The notes beneath the pieces were generated by a model. The model was given only the letters and a program-made list of their open reading frames with translations. It ran no database searches and was not told the origin of the DNA. 64,000 bases of DNA from Nocardia uniformis NBRC 13702 (lineage in GTDB: Bacteria; Actinomycetota; Actinomycetes; Mycobacteriales; Mycobacteriaceae): positions 1-64,000 of the forward strand of contig NZ_BDCE01000092.1 of NCBI RefSeq assembly GCF_001613345.1, read 5' to 3'. How positions within the stretch are numbered: position 1 is the stretch's first letter; each line of letters opens with the position of its first letter. This document shows, in pieces, positions 45,778 to 53,179 of this stretch. Position numbers and translations under genes: made by a program.

Positions 45778-46608
45778 TCAGTATCGGTCCAGGGTAGGCG
45801 GCGTCAGCTCGGAATTGCCGAGCGGCCCGATCGAGTCCTCGAAAGCGTTTTCCCACGAGCCATCGGCCATCATTTCCTCGAGCGCGTCGTTGATTCTGGC
45901 GCGGGTCCCGTCGTCGCCCTTCTTCAGGCCGATGCCGTAATTCTCGAGCGAGAAATTCGCTCCGACCACCTTCAGCTCACCCGGTGCCTGAGTCGCGAAA
46001 CCGGCGAGGATGACATCGTCGGTAGTCACGACATCGACCGAACCAGCGAGCAGTGCCTCGACACACTCCGAGTAGCTGCTGAATTCCTGGAGCTGAGTGT
46101 CCTTGGCATAGTTTTCTTTGACGTTCTGTGCTGGGGTAGAGCTTTTGACAGAGCAAAGCTTCGTGCTGCTGTTCAGTGACCAGACACTGGTGATATCGGT
46201 GTTCTCGGTGCGCACCAGCAGGGCTTGCCCGGCGGTGAAATAGGGTCCGGCGAAGTCGACCTTCGCCTTGCGCTCGTCGGTGATCGAGTACGTGGCGACA
46301 ACGAAGTCCACTTCACCATTGACGATCATCTCCTCGCGGCGCTCCGACGGCGCCTCGACGAAAGTGATGCCATCGGAAGGCACACCGAGCTTGTCTGCCA
46401 CGTACTTGGCGATCTCGACGTCGTACCCGCTGAACGAGCCGTCTTCCTCACGGATACCGAGGCCGGGCTGGTCGAACTTGATGCCGATGGTCAGCTTGCC
46501 ATCCGCGGCGATATCGGCAGTCTCGGCGTCTCCGCTACCGCACGCGGCAGCAGCGAAAGTTATAGCGAGCGCCCCCATTCCGAGGCGAAGTGTGCGGTTG
46601 ATCCTCAT
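45778..46608 (-). CDS. glnH: Glutamine/glutamate-binding lipoprotein GlnH
   Basis: Extracytoplasmic substrate-binding lipoprotein of the SBP_bac_3 family; in mycobacteria GlnH senses external Asp/Glu/Gln and signals through GlnX to PknG. The 276-residue product has a lipobox with Cys23 (FAAAACGSG) and family motifs KLTIGIKFDQPGLGIREEDG, FSGYDVEIAKYVADKLGV and VDFVVATYSITDERK. A longer frame to 47142 is rejected because the signal peptide must be at the start. GAGAGGG precedes the ATG. Its presence near pknG fits the known pathway; no glnX is seen in the window. Confidence 0.92.
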   Translation of the reverse strand: MRINRTLRLGMGALAITFAAAACGSGDAETADIAADGKLTIGIKFDQPGLGIREEDGSFSGYDVEIAKYVADKLGVPSDGITFVEAPSERREEMIVNGEVDFVVATYSITDERKAKVDFAGPYFTAGQALLVRTENTDITSVWSLNSSTKLCSVKSSTPAQNVKENYAKDTQLQEFSSYSECVEALLAGSVDVVTTDDVILAGFATQAPGELKVVGANFSLENYGIGLKKGDDGTRARINDALEEMMADGSWENAFEDSIGPLGNSELTPPTLDRY

Positions 46609-46984
46609 AGAATGTGATTCCCTCTCGCAGTGAGCCGCAGAGCCCAGATTCGGTACAAGTGGGAGCCCCATCTTTCCGCAGCGGCCCCTGCACCTACAGT
46701 GCACGTCTTCCCATCGGTGGAGAATGCGGTGACAATGCGCGGTCGAGGATTCATCAGGTGAATCGAGAAGCCCGCAGCTCGGCAATGGAAACACCGCGGC
46801 GCCGCCCGATCCGCCGTTGCGCGGACATGAGGCCTGCCGCGCCGGAGCGCCATGTCCCGACCACCGGGGCGGCAGCGCGCCCAGGGTCACCACAGCTGGG
46901 AATGTCGACTTTTGGGATATTGACACACTAGATGACGTGCCGCTGTATGGCGGCACGATGCTAGTGGTACGAACGGAGATTCCC

Positions 46985-47368
46985 ATGGCAAGATCCCCAG
47001 GAACCTGGACTTCCAGGCTGGCCACCCTGGTCGTGCTCGTCGGCGCGGCGGCGTGCGTGCCCGCAGCACTCACGCCCAGCATCGTGGCTGCCGATTCGTT
47101 GGTGGGATCCATCAGGTCGGAGAGAGACTTCAGCGACTCCACCGGCTGGGATCATATCGATCCGAAGGGTTGGCACCACGAGAGTCGGTGGAGCTGGCAG
47201 CGCGCGGAACGGGACGATAATCGGCGCGCGTACTTCGAGGGATTGCGGGCGCAGCAGCAGCCGACGACGTCGTGGGATAGACAAGACGGGGGTTCTCAAA
47301 CCTGGGTGCCGACGCCAGGGGCCGATGGGGGATGGGCCGTCTGCAAGCCCCTCGCGAGGCACTGCTGA
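46985..47368 (+). CDS. Small exported protein
   Basis: A 127-residue protein with a signal peptide (MARSPGTWTSRLATLVVLVG, then AAACVPAALTPSIVA), which could be lipidated at the Cys in AAACVP or cleaved after VAADS. The mature part, rich in Trp, Arg and Asp (GWDHIDPKGWHHESRWSWQRA), has no family I know. GGAGA precedes the ATG by 6 bases. A degenerate palindrome (half site GGGAA at 46898) lies 80 bases upstream. It is divergent from glnH. Existence is probable, role unknown. Confidence 0.5.
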   Translation: MARSPGTWTSRLATLVVLVGAAACVPAALTPSIVAADSLVGSIRSERDFSDSTGWDHIDPKGWHHESRWSWQRAERDDNRRAYFEGLRAQQQPTTSWDRQDGGSQTWVPTPGADGGWAVCKPLARHC

Positions 47369-47714
47369 CAATACGGCAGCGCCGACCATGCGGGGCTCGC
47401 GGACAACGCGGCATCAGATGTGGTGCTCCCTTCAGGAAGGGCGCTGCCGGGATCATATCCGCGGGCCGGTGGCGCACACGAGCTGACGGTCAGGGGTCCA
47501 CGGCGGTCGGCCCTTCGGTATCGAGAGCTTCGAGAACCCTTGGCGGCGGCCGCGGCCATCCGATCGATCAATGATCGTGGCTCGAGTGATCGGAGGTTCC
47601 GGCAGTGCGATGGCGCCACCATCGCCGAAACCAGGGTCGCCGAACCAATGGCGACGGCTCGTCAGTTGACGGTTGCTCCCGTCCCTGGGAATGGCGCGGC
47701 GCTACGAGTTGCCG
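47369..47714. other. Intergenic stretch without supported gene
   Basis: Open frames on both strands are short and unlike any family. A CCCTTC-AG-GAAGGG inverted repeat occurs near 47429, and a one-mismatch copy of the palindrome (CTCCC-N6-GGGAA) at 47676-47691 near the whiB end. Nothing else is seen. Confidence 0.4.
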
Positions 47715-48038
47715 TCACGATCGAGTCCCGCCAGTCGAGGTGAGCATCGTGGATGTGTGGGAATGAGCCGCGCGGTCCTGGCCTGAGTGAAAATGGTGTT
47801 GGCGTTCGGACTCCGACATGCCGCCCCAGATGCCGTACTGCTCCCCTGCGGCGAGCGCATACGCGCGGCATTCGGCGAGTACCGGGCAGTTCGCGCAGAT
47901 CCGCTTCGCCAGCCGAATACGGGCATTTCGCGCCCGACCGCGCTCATGATCCGGGTGGTAGAAGACCGCCGACGGCATGCCGCGGCATGATCCGCGGAGT
48001 TGCCATTCCCGTGATCTCTGGGGCGAGGGATTGTTCAT
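47715..48038 (-). CDS. WhiB-family iron-sulfur regulator
   Basis: A 107-residue Wbl protein: Cys18 (RGSCRG), Cys48 and Cys51 (ICANC) and Cys57 (AECRAYA) are the four [4Fe-4S] ligands, followed by the GIWGGMSESER turn that contacts sigma factor. Wbl proteins control redox, cell-wall or developmental genes together with SigA. The ATG at 48038 (MNNPSPQ) is chosen; the frame stays open to 48143 but adds unlike sequence. A palindrome of the TTCCC-N6-GGGAA type lies about 210 bases upstream, within the usual long leader of wbl genes. Which Wbl class this is cannot be settled. Confidence 0.9.
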   Translation of the reverse strand: MNNPSPQRSREWQLRGSCRGMPSAVFYHPDHERGRARNARIRLAKRICANCPVLAECRAYALAAGEQYGIWGGMSESERQHHFHSGQDRAAHSHTSTMLTSTGGTRS

Positions 48039-48568
48039 GACTCGAATGATCAACTGTGTTTGCGTTTTCCCTTGTCGGATACGGATTCCAAGGATATCGA
48101 CCGGCCTTGATTCTACGGAGTCGAACCGCGTGGGACTTGCCACGGGTGGAAAGGGTGGGACTGGTCCGATATTCGTGAGCCATTCACGAATCCATGATCA
48201 TGGATCGGATGGCAAGGAGTGTGAGATATTTCGAGATGCCGATCATTCCCGTGAGTGGGAACAGTCTGGCGTGCACGACGAAATATGTAGCGTTACCGTC
48301 ATGGTCGTACCGCATCGGTCATTAGTGCCGGTGCGGCGAGCGTCATGAAATAGTAGTCCGCAGTGTTGCGAAACCACAGGGCGTCTTTTGTTCGCCTCAT
48401 CACCCGTGGTGTCGTTATCGGTGAGCTCGGGACAAGCGTGCCGTTCACTCGCTGCCATTTCATGACCGGCTACCCCCGGTCAGGTTTACCACTCGCCAGC
48501 TCGGGGGTAGCGCCGGGGGGCGGTCGGCCGTCGTGGTCAGCCGAAGGAACTTACGACAGGGTCGGATC
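48039..48568. other. WhiB upstream region
   Basis: No supported gene. It holds an exact palindrome (48246-48261), a second inverted repeat ATCCATGATCATGGAT (48190-48205), and a 15-codon frame (48300-48347) that could be a leader peptide or chance. The length fits the long leaders of whiB-type genes. Confidence 0.45.
48246..48261. promoter_or_regulatory. TTCCC-N6-GGGAA palindrome, copy 8
   Basis: The sequence is TTCCCGTGAGTGGGAA. On the plus strand ATATGT follows after 21 bases and an ATG at 48300. On the minus strand the next gene is whiB, 207 bases away. Confidence 0.5.
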
Positions 48569-49087
48569 ATGGCGAAGACCTCCAGCAATTCCGACGGTCG
48601 AGACGTGGAGCTGGGAAAGGCGGACGTAACCGCCTCGGCCGCAACGACGGTCACGGTGTGGGCGAACGGTGCGCGGGCCGCCACTCGATCGTTTGGCGGC
48701 AGCAGTACTGGCCAGCGGGATCCGCAGTGCGATCGCGACGACGGGACCGCGTCAACGGAATTGGCGCTGGCTGCGGTCGGCACCAGCCTGATGATCGACT
48801 GGATGGCTTGCGCTGTTCAGCGTGGCCTCGACTACCGGGAGCTGCACGTGGTGGTCACCGCCGAGGGTGCGTGTGACCGTCCGGACTGCGGCGATGGTGC
48901 TGGGCTTTGCCTCGGTGCTATCGACTACGATATCCGCGTCCGGTGCGCGGCGCCCTGGATCGTCTTGGGGGAAGTCCGGCGGGCCGCTGAATCTACATGT
49001 GTCGCTGGCGATCCAGTGAGCGGCTGGATCCAGCTGCACGGGCGGGTTCATCACAGGGGAACGCCAGGGCCGCCCGGCATTCGCTGA
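48569..49087 (+). CDS. OsmC-like protein
   Basis: The 172-residue product resembles the OsmC/Ohr fold: TVTVWANGARAATRSFGG, a helix in ALAAVGTSLMIDWMACAVQRGLD in the place of the usual ...aalgsCl..t....a..rg motif, LHVVVTAEG, then DIRVRCAAPWIVLGEVRRAAE. OsmC proteins reduce organic peroxides with two cysteines; here the first expected Cys (after the aalg- turn) is Ser/Thr and other Cys are placed differently, so peroxidase activity is doubtful. ATG 48569 is chosen over GTG 48533. It converges on the next gene. Confidence 0.55.
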   Translation: MAKTSSNSDGRDVELGKADVTASAATTVTVWANGARAATRSFGGSSTGQRDPQCDRDDGTASTELALAAVGTSLMIDWMACAVQRGLDYRELHVVVTAEGACDRPDCGDGAGLCLGAIDYDIRVRCAAPWIVLGEVRRAAESTCVAGDPVSGWIQLHGRVHHRGTPGPPGIR

Positions 49088-49125
49088 CGAATCGGCTCGT
49101 CCTGGACGTAGGTGTCGTCGGGTAG

Positions 49126-49458
49126 CTACTCGGCTGTGAAAACATGGCTCGCCCCGATCGCTTCTTGCAGGAAATAGCTTGGAGTGCAAAGGCTCTGGCC
49201 GTTCGGTCGTCCTCCGTGTCGTTTCACGAAGCGCGCTGCCAGCCTGCCAACCGCGACGATTGTCCGATGCCCGGCGGGATCGTTGGGATAGGGCCCCTCG
49301 TCCAGCGCAGTGACCTTCCATCCGGGGTTGGTCGACGGCTTGGTCCGGCTGTCCATCGCATGGACCACAACCCGCGCGAACCCGAAGTCCCTCAAGACCT
49401 TCGCGATCGTCACTGCGGCGTCCTCGTCGGGCGCCAGGAATTTGTGTGTACCCACCAT
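49126..49458 (-). CDS. RraB-like small protein (tentative)
   Basis: A 110-residue protein starting MVGTHKFLAPDEDAAVTIAK. The order of an acidic start, a helix (DEDAAVTIAKVLRDFGFARV), a strand, then WKVTALDEGPYPND and a second helix (IVAVGRLAARFVKRHGG) resembles RraB/DUF695-type ferredoxin-like folds that inhibit RNase E, but the match is loose. The frame is open from 49476 (MVAEPR). A near-palindrome (TTCCCATCGGTGGGTA, 49520-49535) lies 61 bases upstream. Function should be treated as unknown. Confidence 0.55.
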   Translation of the reverse strand: MVGTHKFLAPDEDAAVTIAKVLRDFGFARVVVHAMDSRTKPSTNPGWKVTALDEGPYPNDPAGHRTIVAVGRLAARFVKRHGGRPNGQSLCTPSYFLQEAIGASHVFTAE

Positions 49459-49516
49459 TCTCGGCTCTGCGACCACACGATTATCCTGTCGGATCGAAGA
49501 GATTTCTGATTCGCCG

Positions 49517-49717
49517 CTATTCCCATCGGTGGGTATCTTCTTGGGGTCGGTCCGGGCGACCTAGACAGTAGGGCATGCGTGGGTTGGGGGCCGCAATCGC
49601 GTTGTTGGCCTCGGGAAGCAGAGTGATTCGTCCACTCTGAAAATCGCCTGCGGTTCGCTGCTGTCGCGTGAATGCGATGGGCACCTCCGTGATCGCCACG
49701 CCTGCTCCCATACTCAT
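49517..49717 (-). CDS. Possible small protein, 66 residues
   Basis: A 66-residue frame (MSMGAGVAITEVPIAFTRQQ...) starting 10 bases from a near-palindrome (49728-49743). It has no recognised domain, and the second near-palindrome (49520-49535) lies at its 3' end. Without a ribosome site the case is weak; it may be leaderless or chance. Confidence 0.25.
   Translation of the reverse strand: MSMGAGVAITEVPIAFTRQQRTAGDFQSGRITLLPEANNAIAAPNPRMPYCLGRPDRPQEDTHRWE
49520..49535. promoter_or_regulatory. Near-palindrome TTCCCATCGGTGGGTA
   Basis: This differs by one base from the TTCCC-N6-GGGAA consensus. It lies upstream of the RraB-like gene on the minus strand, with CAGGAT about 31 bases further on. 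Confidence 0.4.
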
Positions 49718-49727
49718 TTGATGGGTG

Positions 49728-49743
49728 TTCCCGTCAGTGGGAG
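49728..49743. promoter_or_regulatory. Near-palindrome TTCCCGTCAGTGGGAG
   Basis: One base off the consensus. It lies just upstream of the 66-residue frame on the minus strand. Confidence 0.35.
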
Positions 49744-50168
49744 TAGGTCGCGGCTGCGGAGTTGTTCACCAGTGCTGGGAAGCATTGAGAATGGAATGGC
49801 CTCACTGAGATTCCGGGGATACCCCTTTGATTCCCGGCGGTGAGACCACCTGTCCGGGTGACGGCGGAAGTGGCTTCCTCCCCACGCCAGTTCCTCTGCC
49901 TTGGCCGTCACTCGGCAGGTGCCCCGCACGCCGGAGAGGTCACCAAGCCATGCTCGGATCAAGCGCCGATTCCCCCCTCTCTACCAGTTTCTTTCTTTCG
50001 GTCCTCCTTTCCCTGCTGGGCGTGGGCAGCTCGATGATGAGTCTTGTCCTGTGAGATGACGTACTGGTGATCTCGCCGCCGGGGGCTTTCGAGTATCGAC
50101 CGCTCTCGGTAGTGGGAAGAACCCACAATTGCTGCCAACGAACGTCGATCGCGACACGAGGAGATGTG
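49744..50168. other. Intergenic stretch upstream of the YbaB-like gene
   Basis: No supported gene. It contains pyrimidine-rich sequence near 49975-50020 and a two-mismatch copy of the palindrome (CTCTCGGTAGTGGGAA, 50103-50118) 50 bases before the YbaB-like start. Confidence 0.4.
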
Positions 50169-50567
50169 ATGGAAAGCTTGGGGCGGGAAGATCTGAGCTC
50201 GGCCGACGACGGGGTGCGCGAGCAGATCGATCAGGTCGCCGCCGCACTCGGCGAACAGCAGACTCGCCTGGCCGAGGTCCATCAACAGCTGGACGCGGTG
50301 CGATGCACCGCTGGCTCGGCGGACGGCCTGGTGCAGGTCACCGTCGACGCTACCGGTGTGCTCACCGAGGTGCGCTTCGGCGCTGGCGCCCGGCGTACCT
50401 CGCTCGATCAGCTGGGTACGGCGGTGGCCGCGGCCAGTCGGGAAGCCTCCCAGCGCGCACGCGCGCGCACCTGGGAGCTGATGGCGTCCTTCTCGCAGAC
50501 CGCTGGTCTGGTCCCGGGCCCGCCGAGTTTCGGGAGTGCGCTGCAGAACACGTCGCTCGCCGAATGA
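50169..50567 (+). CDS. YbaB/EbfC-family nucleoid-associated protein
   Basis: The 132-residue product has the YbaB plan: an N-terminal helix (VREQIDQVAAALGEQQTRLAEV), a strand pair DGLVQVTVDATGVLTEVRFG, and a C-terminal helix (AAASREASQRARARTWEL). YbaB proteins bind DNA as dimers; in actinobacteria such genes often adjoin ESX-related clusters. GAGGAG precedes the ATG by about 5 bases. A second, inverted piece of a YbaB gene follows directly after its stop. Confidence 0.78.
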   Translation: MESLGREDLSSADDGVREQIDQVAAALGEQQTRLAEVHQQLDAVRCTAGSADGLVQVTVDATGVLTEVRFGAGARRTSLDQLGTAVAAASREASQRARARTWELMASFSQTAGLVPGPPSFGSALQNTSLAE

Positions 50568-50660
50568 ACTCGGCCGGTGGCGTCGACAGTCACCTGGACC
50601 GAGCCGTCCGCCGTTCGAGCGGTGGCACGCGCGGACGCCCGCCGCGCGACAATGTCCGGA
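50568..50660 (-). pseudogene. Inverted YbaB fragment
   Basis: On the minus strand the frame gives SARATARTADGSVQVTVDATG followed by RVHSASD, clearly the strand region of a YbaB protein (compare DGLVQVTVDATG in the intact gene). No helix 1 or start precedes it. At the DNA level it is an inverted near copy of bases 50318-50358. It is a relict of a second YbaB gene, tail to tail with the first. Confidence 0.6.
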
Positions 50661-50719
50661 ATCCGCCCACTCACCCTGCATTTCGGGCCTGCTCGCGTTC
50701 GCTGTGCTCAGCTCGGCCG

Positions 50720-50920
50720 ATGATGCCCGACTACTGGTTCGAGCGCGGCATCGCCGATATCGCCCAGTCCACGGGTGTGACGTCCACCGGCCTCATCCTG
50801 CTCCGCGTCGCCGACCCGGATCTCGAAACGCGCGCTTCCACGAATGATCGGCGCACGTCGGGTATGGCGGGCGGTTCGGTGAAGCTGGCAGCGGCCGCAT
50901 CGAGCATGCGCTCACCCTAA
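50720..50920 (+). pseudogene. Unrecognised short coding remnant
   Basis: A 66-residue frame, MMPDYWFERGIADIAQSTGV followed by TSTGLILLRVADPDLETRAS, with plausible codon use but no ribosome site and no family that I know. Beside the YbaB fragment it suggests that a larger locus was deleted here. Confidence 0.3.
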
Positions 50921-51048
50921 TTCTCGGACAGGCCGGTTGGAACCATCCGTGGTCGGAGACGTCTTCGCCCCTGCTTCAGGGTTTTCGATCTGGCTGGCCC
51001 GTCGGATCGAACGTTGCTTCGGCTGTCTACCCCGCCAACTCGCTGTGC

Positions 51049-51102
51049 TTGACGACGATGCGGTCACATTCTATGGTTCATTACATCAGTAATGAACCAT
51101 AG
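51049..51102 (+). promoter_or_regulatory. Promoter and operator of the YtrA-type operon
   Basis: TTGACG (51049-51054) and TATGGT (51072-51077), 17 bases apart, make a clear promoter. The -10 lies inside a perfect inverted repeat with 14-base arms, CTATGGTTCATTAC (51071-51084) and GTAATGAACCATAG (51089-51102), separated by ATCA. This GTTCATTA...TAATGAAC pattern is like known YtrA-subfamily operators, so the regulator next to it should repress itself and the ABC genes. Confidence 0.85.
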
Positions 51103-51112
51103 AGGTGGCGGT

Positions 51113-51508
51113 GTGAGCCGCTCCCCAAATCCATGGAGTGCCGTGTTCGACAACCGGAGCCCGATCTATCAACAGATCGCCGAGCAGATACGCACCGATG
51201 TACTCCACGGGTCTCTCGCGGAGGACGAGCAGATCATGTCGACGAACCAGTACGCGCAGCTGTTCCGGATCAATCCGGCCACTGCGGCCAAGGCGTTTCA
51301 GGAACTGGTGACCGAGGGGGTGATCTACAAGCGTCGGGGCGTCGGCATGTTCGTGGCCCCCGGCGCGCGGGAGGCCCTGGCCAGGCAGCGGCGGGAACGA
51401 TTTTTCGCGGAGGTGGTGGATTCGATGGTGGCCGAGGCGAAGGCGCTGGGGGTGCCGCTCGGGGATGTAGTGGCACATATCGAGCATGCGGGGAAGGAAC
51501 GGCGATGA
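51113..51508 (+). CDS. GntR/YtrA-subfamily repressor
   Basis: A short GntR regulator of 131 residues: SPIYQQIAEQIRTDVLHGSL, then NQYAQLFRINPATAAKAFQELVTEGVIYKRRGVGMFV is the winged helix. Only a ~45-residue tail follows (REALARQRRERFFAEVVDSM), typical of the YtrA subfamily, which regulates adjacent ABC transporters. GTG 51113 is chosen, since the ATG at 51092 lies within the operator; AGAGGTGGCG stands in front. Its stop overlaps the ABC ATPase start. Confidence 0.88.
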   Translation: MSRSPNPWSAVFDNRSPIYQQIAEQIRTDVLHGSLAEDEQIMSTNQYAQLFRINPATAAKAFQELVTEGVIYKRRGVGMFVAPGAREALARQRRERFFAEVVDSMVAEAKALGVPLGDVVAHIEHAGKERR

Positions 51509-52389
51509 ACATCCGGATCGATGTCGAGAAAGTGATGCTGCGCTATCCCAGCAGCAGTGAAAATGCTTTGGAAGAAGTGACATTCAGTCTCGAGGGACCG
51601 GGAATTCACGGTCTGCTCGGCCGCAACGGTGCCGGTAAGACCAGTCTGCTGTCGGTACTCGCCGCATTCCGGAAGCCCAGTGCGGGAACGGTTCTGCTCA
51701 ATGGTGCGCCGGTATACGAGAACGCCGACGTGGCGAGCGGCATCTGCTTGGTGTCGGGAGGTGGCGGCAGCGTCGAAAACAATTGGCCGGAGGATCGCGT
51801 CGACGACGCGCTCGCCGTCGCCGCTATGCTGCGCCCCCAATGGTCGGCCGACTATGCCGACGAACTGTTGAACAAGTTCGAACTGTCTGGGCGTAAACGG
51901 TTTTCGGAACTCTCGCGGGGGCAGCGCGCCCAGATCGGGTGCGTGCTCGGACTGGCGTCCAGGGCGCCGGTCACCGTTTTCGACGAGACCCATCTCGGGA
52001 TGGACGCACCCGCACGGCACCTGTTCTACGACGAGCTGCTGCGTGACAACAACGAGCATCCACGACTGATCATCCTGTCCACCCATCTCATCGACGAGGT
52101 CGCGCCCCTGCTCGAGGATGTGGTCATCCTGCGGGACGGTCGGGTGCTGTTGCACGAGCAGGTCGAGACACTGCGCGCGCAGGGAGCATCGGTCACCGGC
52201 CCCGCCGACCGGGTCGACGACTTCGTTCGCGATCTCACCGTGCTCAATCGCCAACAGCTCGGCGGTACCACCCGTGCCACCGTGCGCGGGCAGCTGCCCG
52301 CGGAACGGCATGCGGCCGGACTGATTGTGGAACCTCTTGCCCTGCAAGAGCTTTTCATCCATCTCACCACCACCGAAGGAGTGCGGTGA
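51505..52389 (+). CDS. ABC transporter ATPase (YtrB-like)
   Basis: The 294-residue ATPase has Walker A GRNGAGKTS, a Q-loop region, signature LSRGQRAQ and Walker B VTVFDETHLGMD, where the usual DEP is DET, a change also known in YtrB-type ATPases. The C-terminal ~90 residues form a substrate- or regulator-binding extension. It lies in a YtrA-type operon and pairs with the next gene's membrane subunit. Such systems often answer cell-wall antibiotics. Confidence 0.88.
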   Translation: MNIRIDVEKVMLRYPSSSENALEEVTFSLEGPGIHGLLGRNGAGKTSLLSVLAAFRKPSAGTVLLNGAPVYENADVASGICLVSGGGGSVENNWPEDRVDDALAVAAMLRPQWSADYADELLNKFELSGRKRFSELSRGQRAQIGCVLGLASRAPVTVFDETHLGMDAPARHLFYDELLRDNNEHPRLIILSTHLIDEVAPLLEDVVILRDGRVLLHEQVETLRAQGASVTGPADRVDDFVRDLTVLNRQQLGGTTRATVRGQLPAERHAAGLIVEPLALQELFIHLTTTEGVR

Positions 52390-53105
52390 TGAACCGGTAC
52401 ACCTTGACCCGACACCTGTGGCGCTCGAGTGGGCTGGTGGTGCTCTGGGCCGGGATGCTGGTGCTCTCGCTGCTGGTCACCGGCATCGTCAGCCTCTTCA
52501 AGGACATCACTATCAGCGGCTGGAGTGCCTGGGTGTACATCAGCCCCTGGTACATGCTCGGTATGGGCATCTATGTCACGGCGGTTCACCTGCCGATGTA
52601 CATCGAGCACGGTGTCACCCGACGCCGATGCATGCCGCAGGCACTGCTTTTCGGCCTGCTGCTGGTGACGGTGGGAGCGGCCTTGATCACCCTCGGATTC
52701 GGCATCGAACGTGCGCTGTACGCGGTGGTGGACTGGCCGCAGACACTGGGCGAGAGTGACGACGGGCTGTTCACGGCCGCCGACCAGTACGGTCGGATAT
52801 TCCTCGGCTTCTGGCTGGGGTTCGCCATCTTCCTCGCGGTGGGCGCGGCCATCGGTGCGGCGTTCTACCGTAAGGCGTGGGGTGGACTCGGCGGCGTTCT
52901 GGTCATCGTGCTGGGACTGGGTCTGATCAGCCCGGCCGGGCTGGCGGGAGCGGCGAGTTTCCCGACGAGCAGAGTGGTCGAAGCGGTGGCCGGGCAGCCG
53001 AGTATCGCCCTGGTCGTCGTGTCCTGTGTGGTGGCCGCTGTGGCCGCGACCGGCCTAACCTGGGGCCTGGTACGTGATCTACCGATTCGTAGCAGCGGGA
53101 ATTGA
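52389..53105 (+). CDS. ABC transporter permease
   Basis: A 238-residue membrane protein with about six hydrophobic helices (LVVLWAGMLVLSLLVTGIV, WYMLGMGIYVTAVHL, ALLFGLLLVTVGAALITLGF and others). It starts one base inside the ATPase gene (TGATG). No family name can be given beyond ABC-2-like permease of a YtrA operon. A large loop between helices 3 and 4 (TLGESDDGLFTAADQYG) faces outward or inward depending on topology. The next ABC ATPase gene follows after 74 bases. Confidence 0.8.
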   Translation: MNRYTLTRHLWRSSGLVVLWAGMLVLSLLVTGIVSLFKDITISGWSAWVYISPWYMLGMGIYVTAVHLPMYIEHGVTRRRCMPQALLFGLLLVTVGAALITLGFGIERALYAVVDWPQTLGESDDGLFTAADQYGRIFLGFWLGFAIFLAVGAAIGAAFYRKAWGGLGGVLVIVLGLGLISPAGLAGAASFPTSRVVEAVAGQPSIALVVVSCVVAAVAATGLTWGLVRDLPIRSSGN

Positions 53106-53179
53106 TATCGCTCGACGTCAACCGAGCCGATTCCGGCCGAAGCGCGCCGGAACGACGAGATCGAGTTAGGGGATATTCG

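Noticed and set aside
46708..46723. TTCCCATCGGTGGAGA upstream of glnH as a further palindrome copy
   Set aside because: Right half differs at two bases from GGGAA, so it was not counted with the exact or one-mismatch copies.
45778..47142. Longer reading of glnH
   Set aside because: The lipoprotein signal must be N-terminal, so ATG 46608 is the start.
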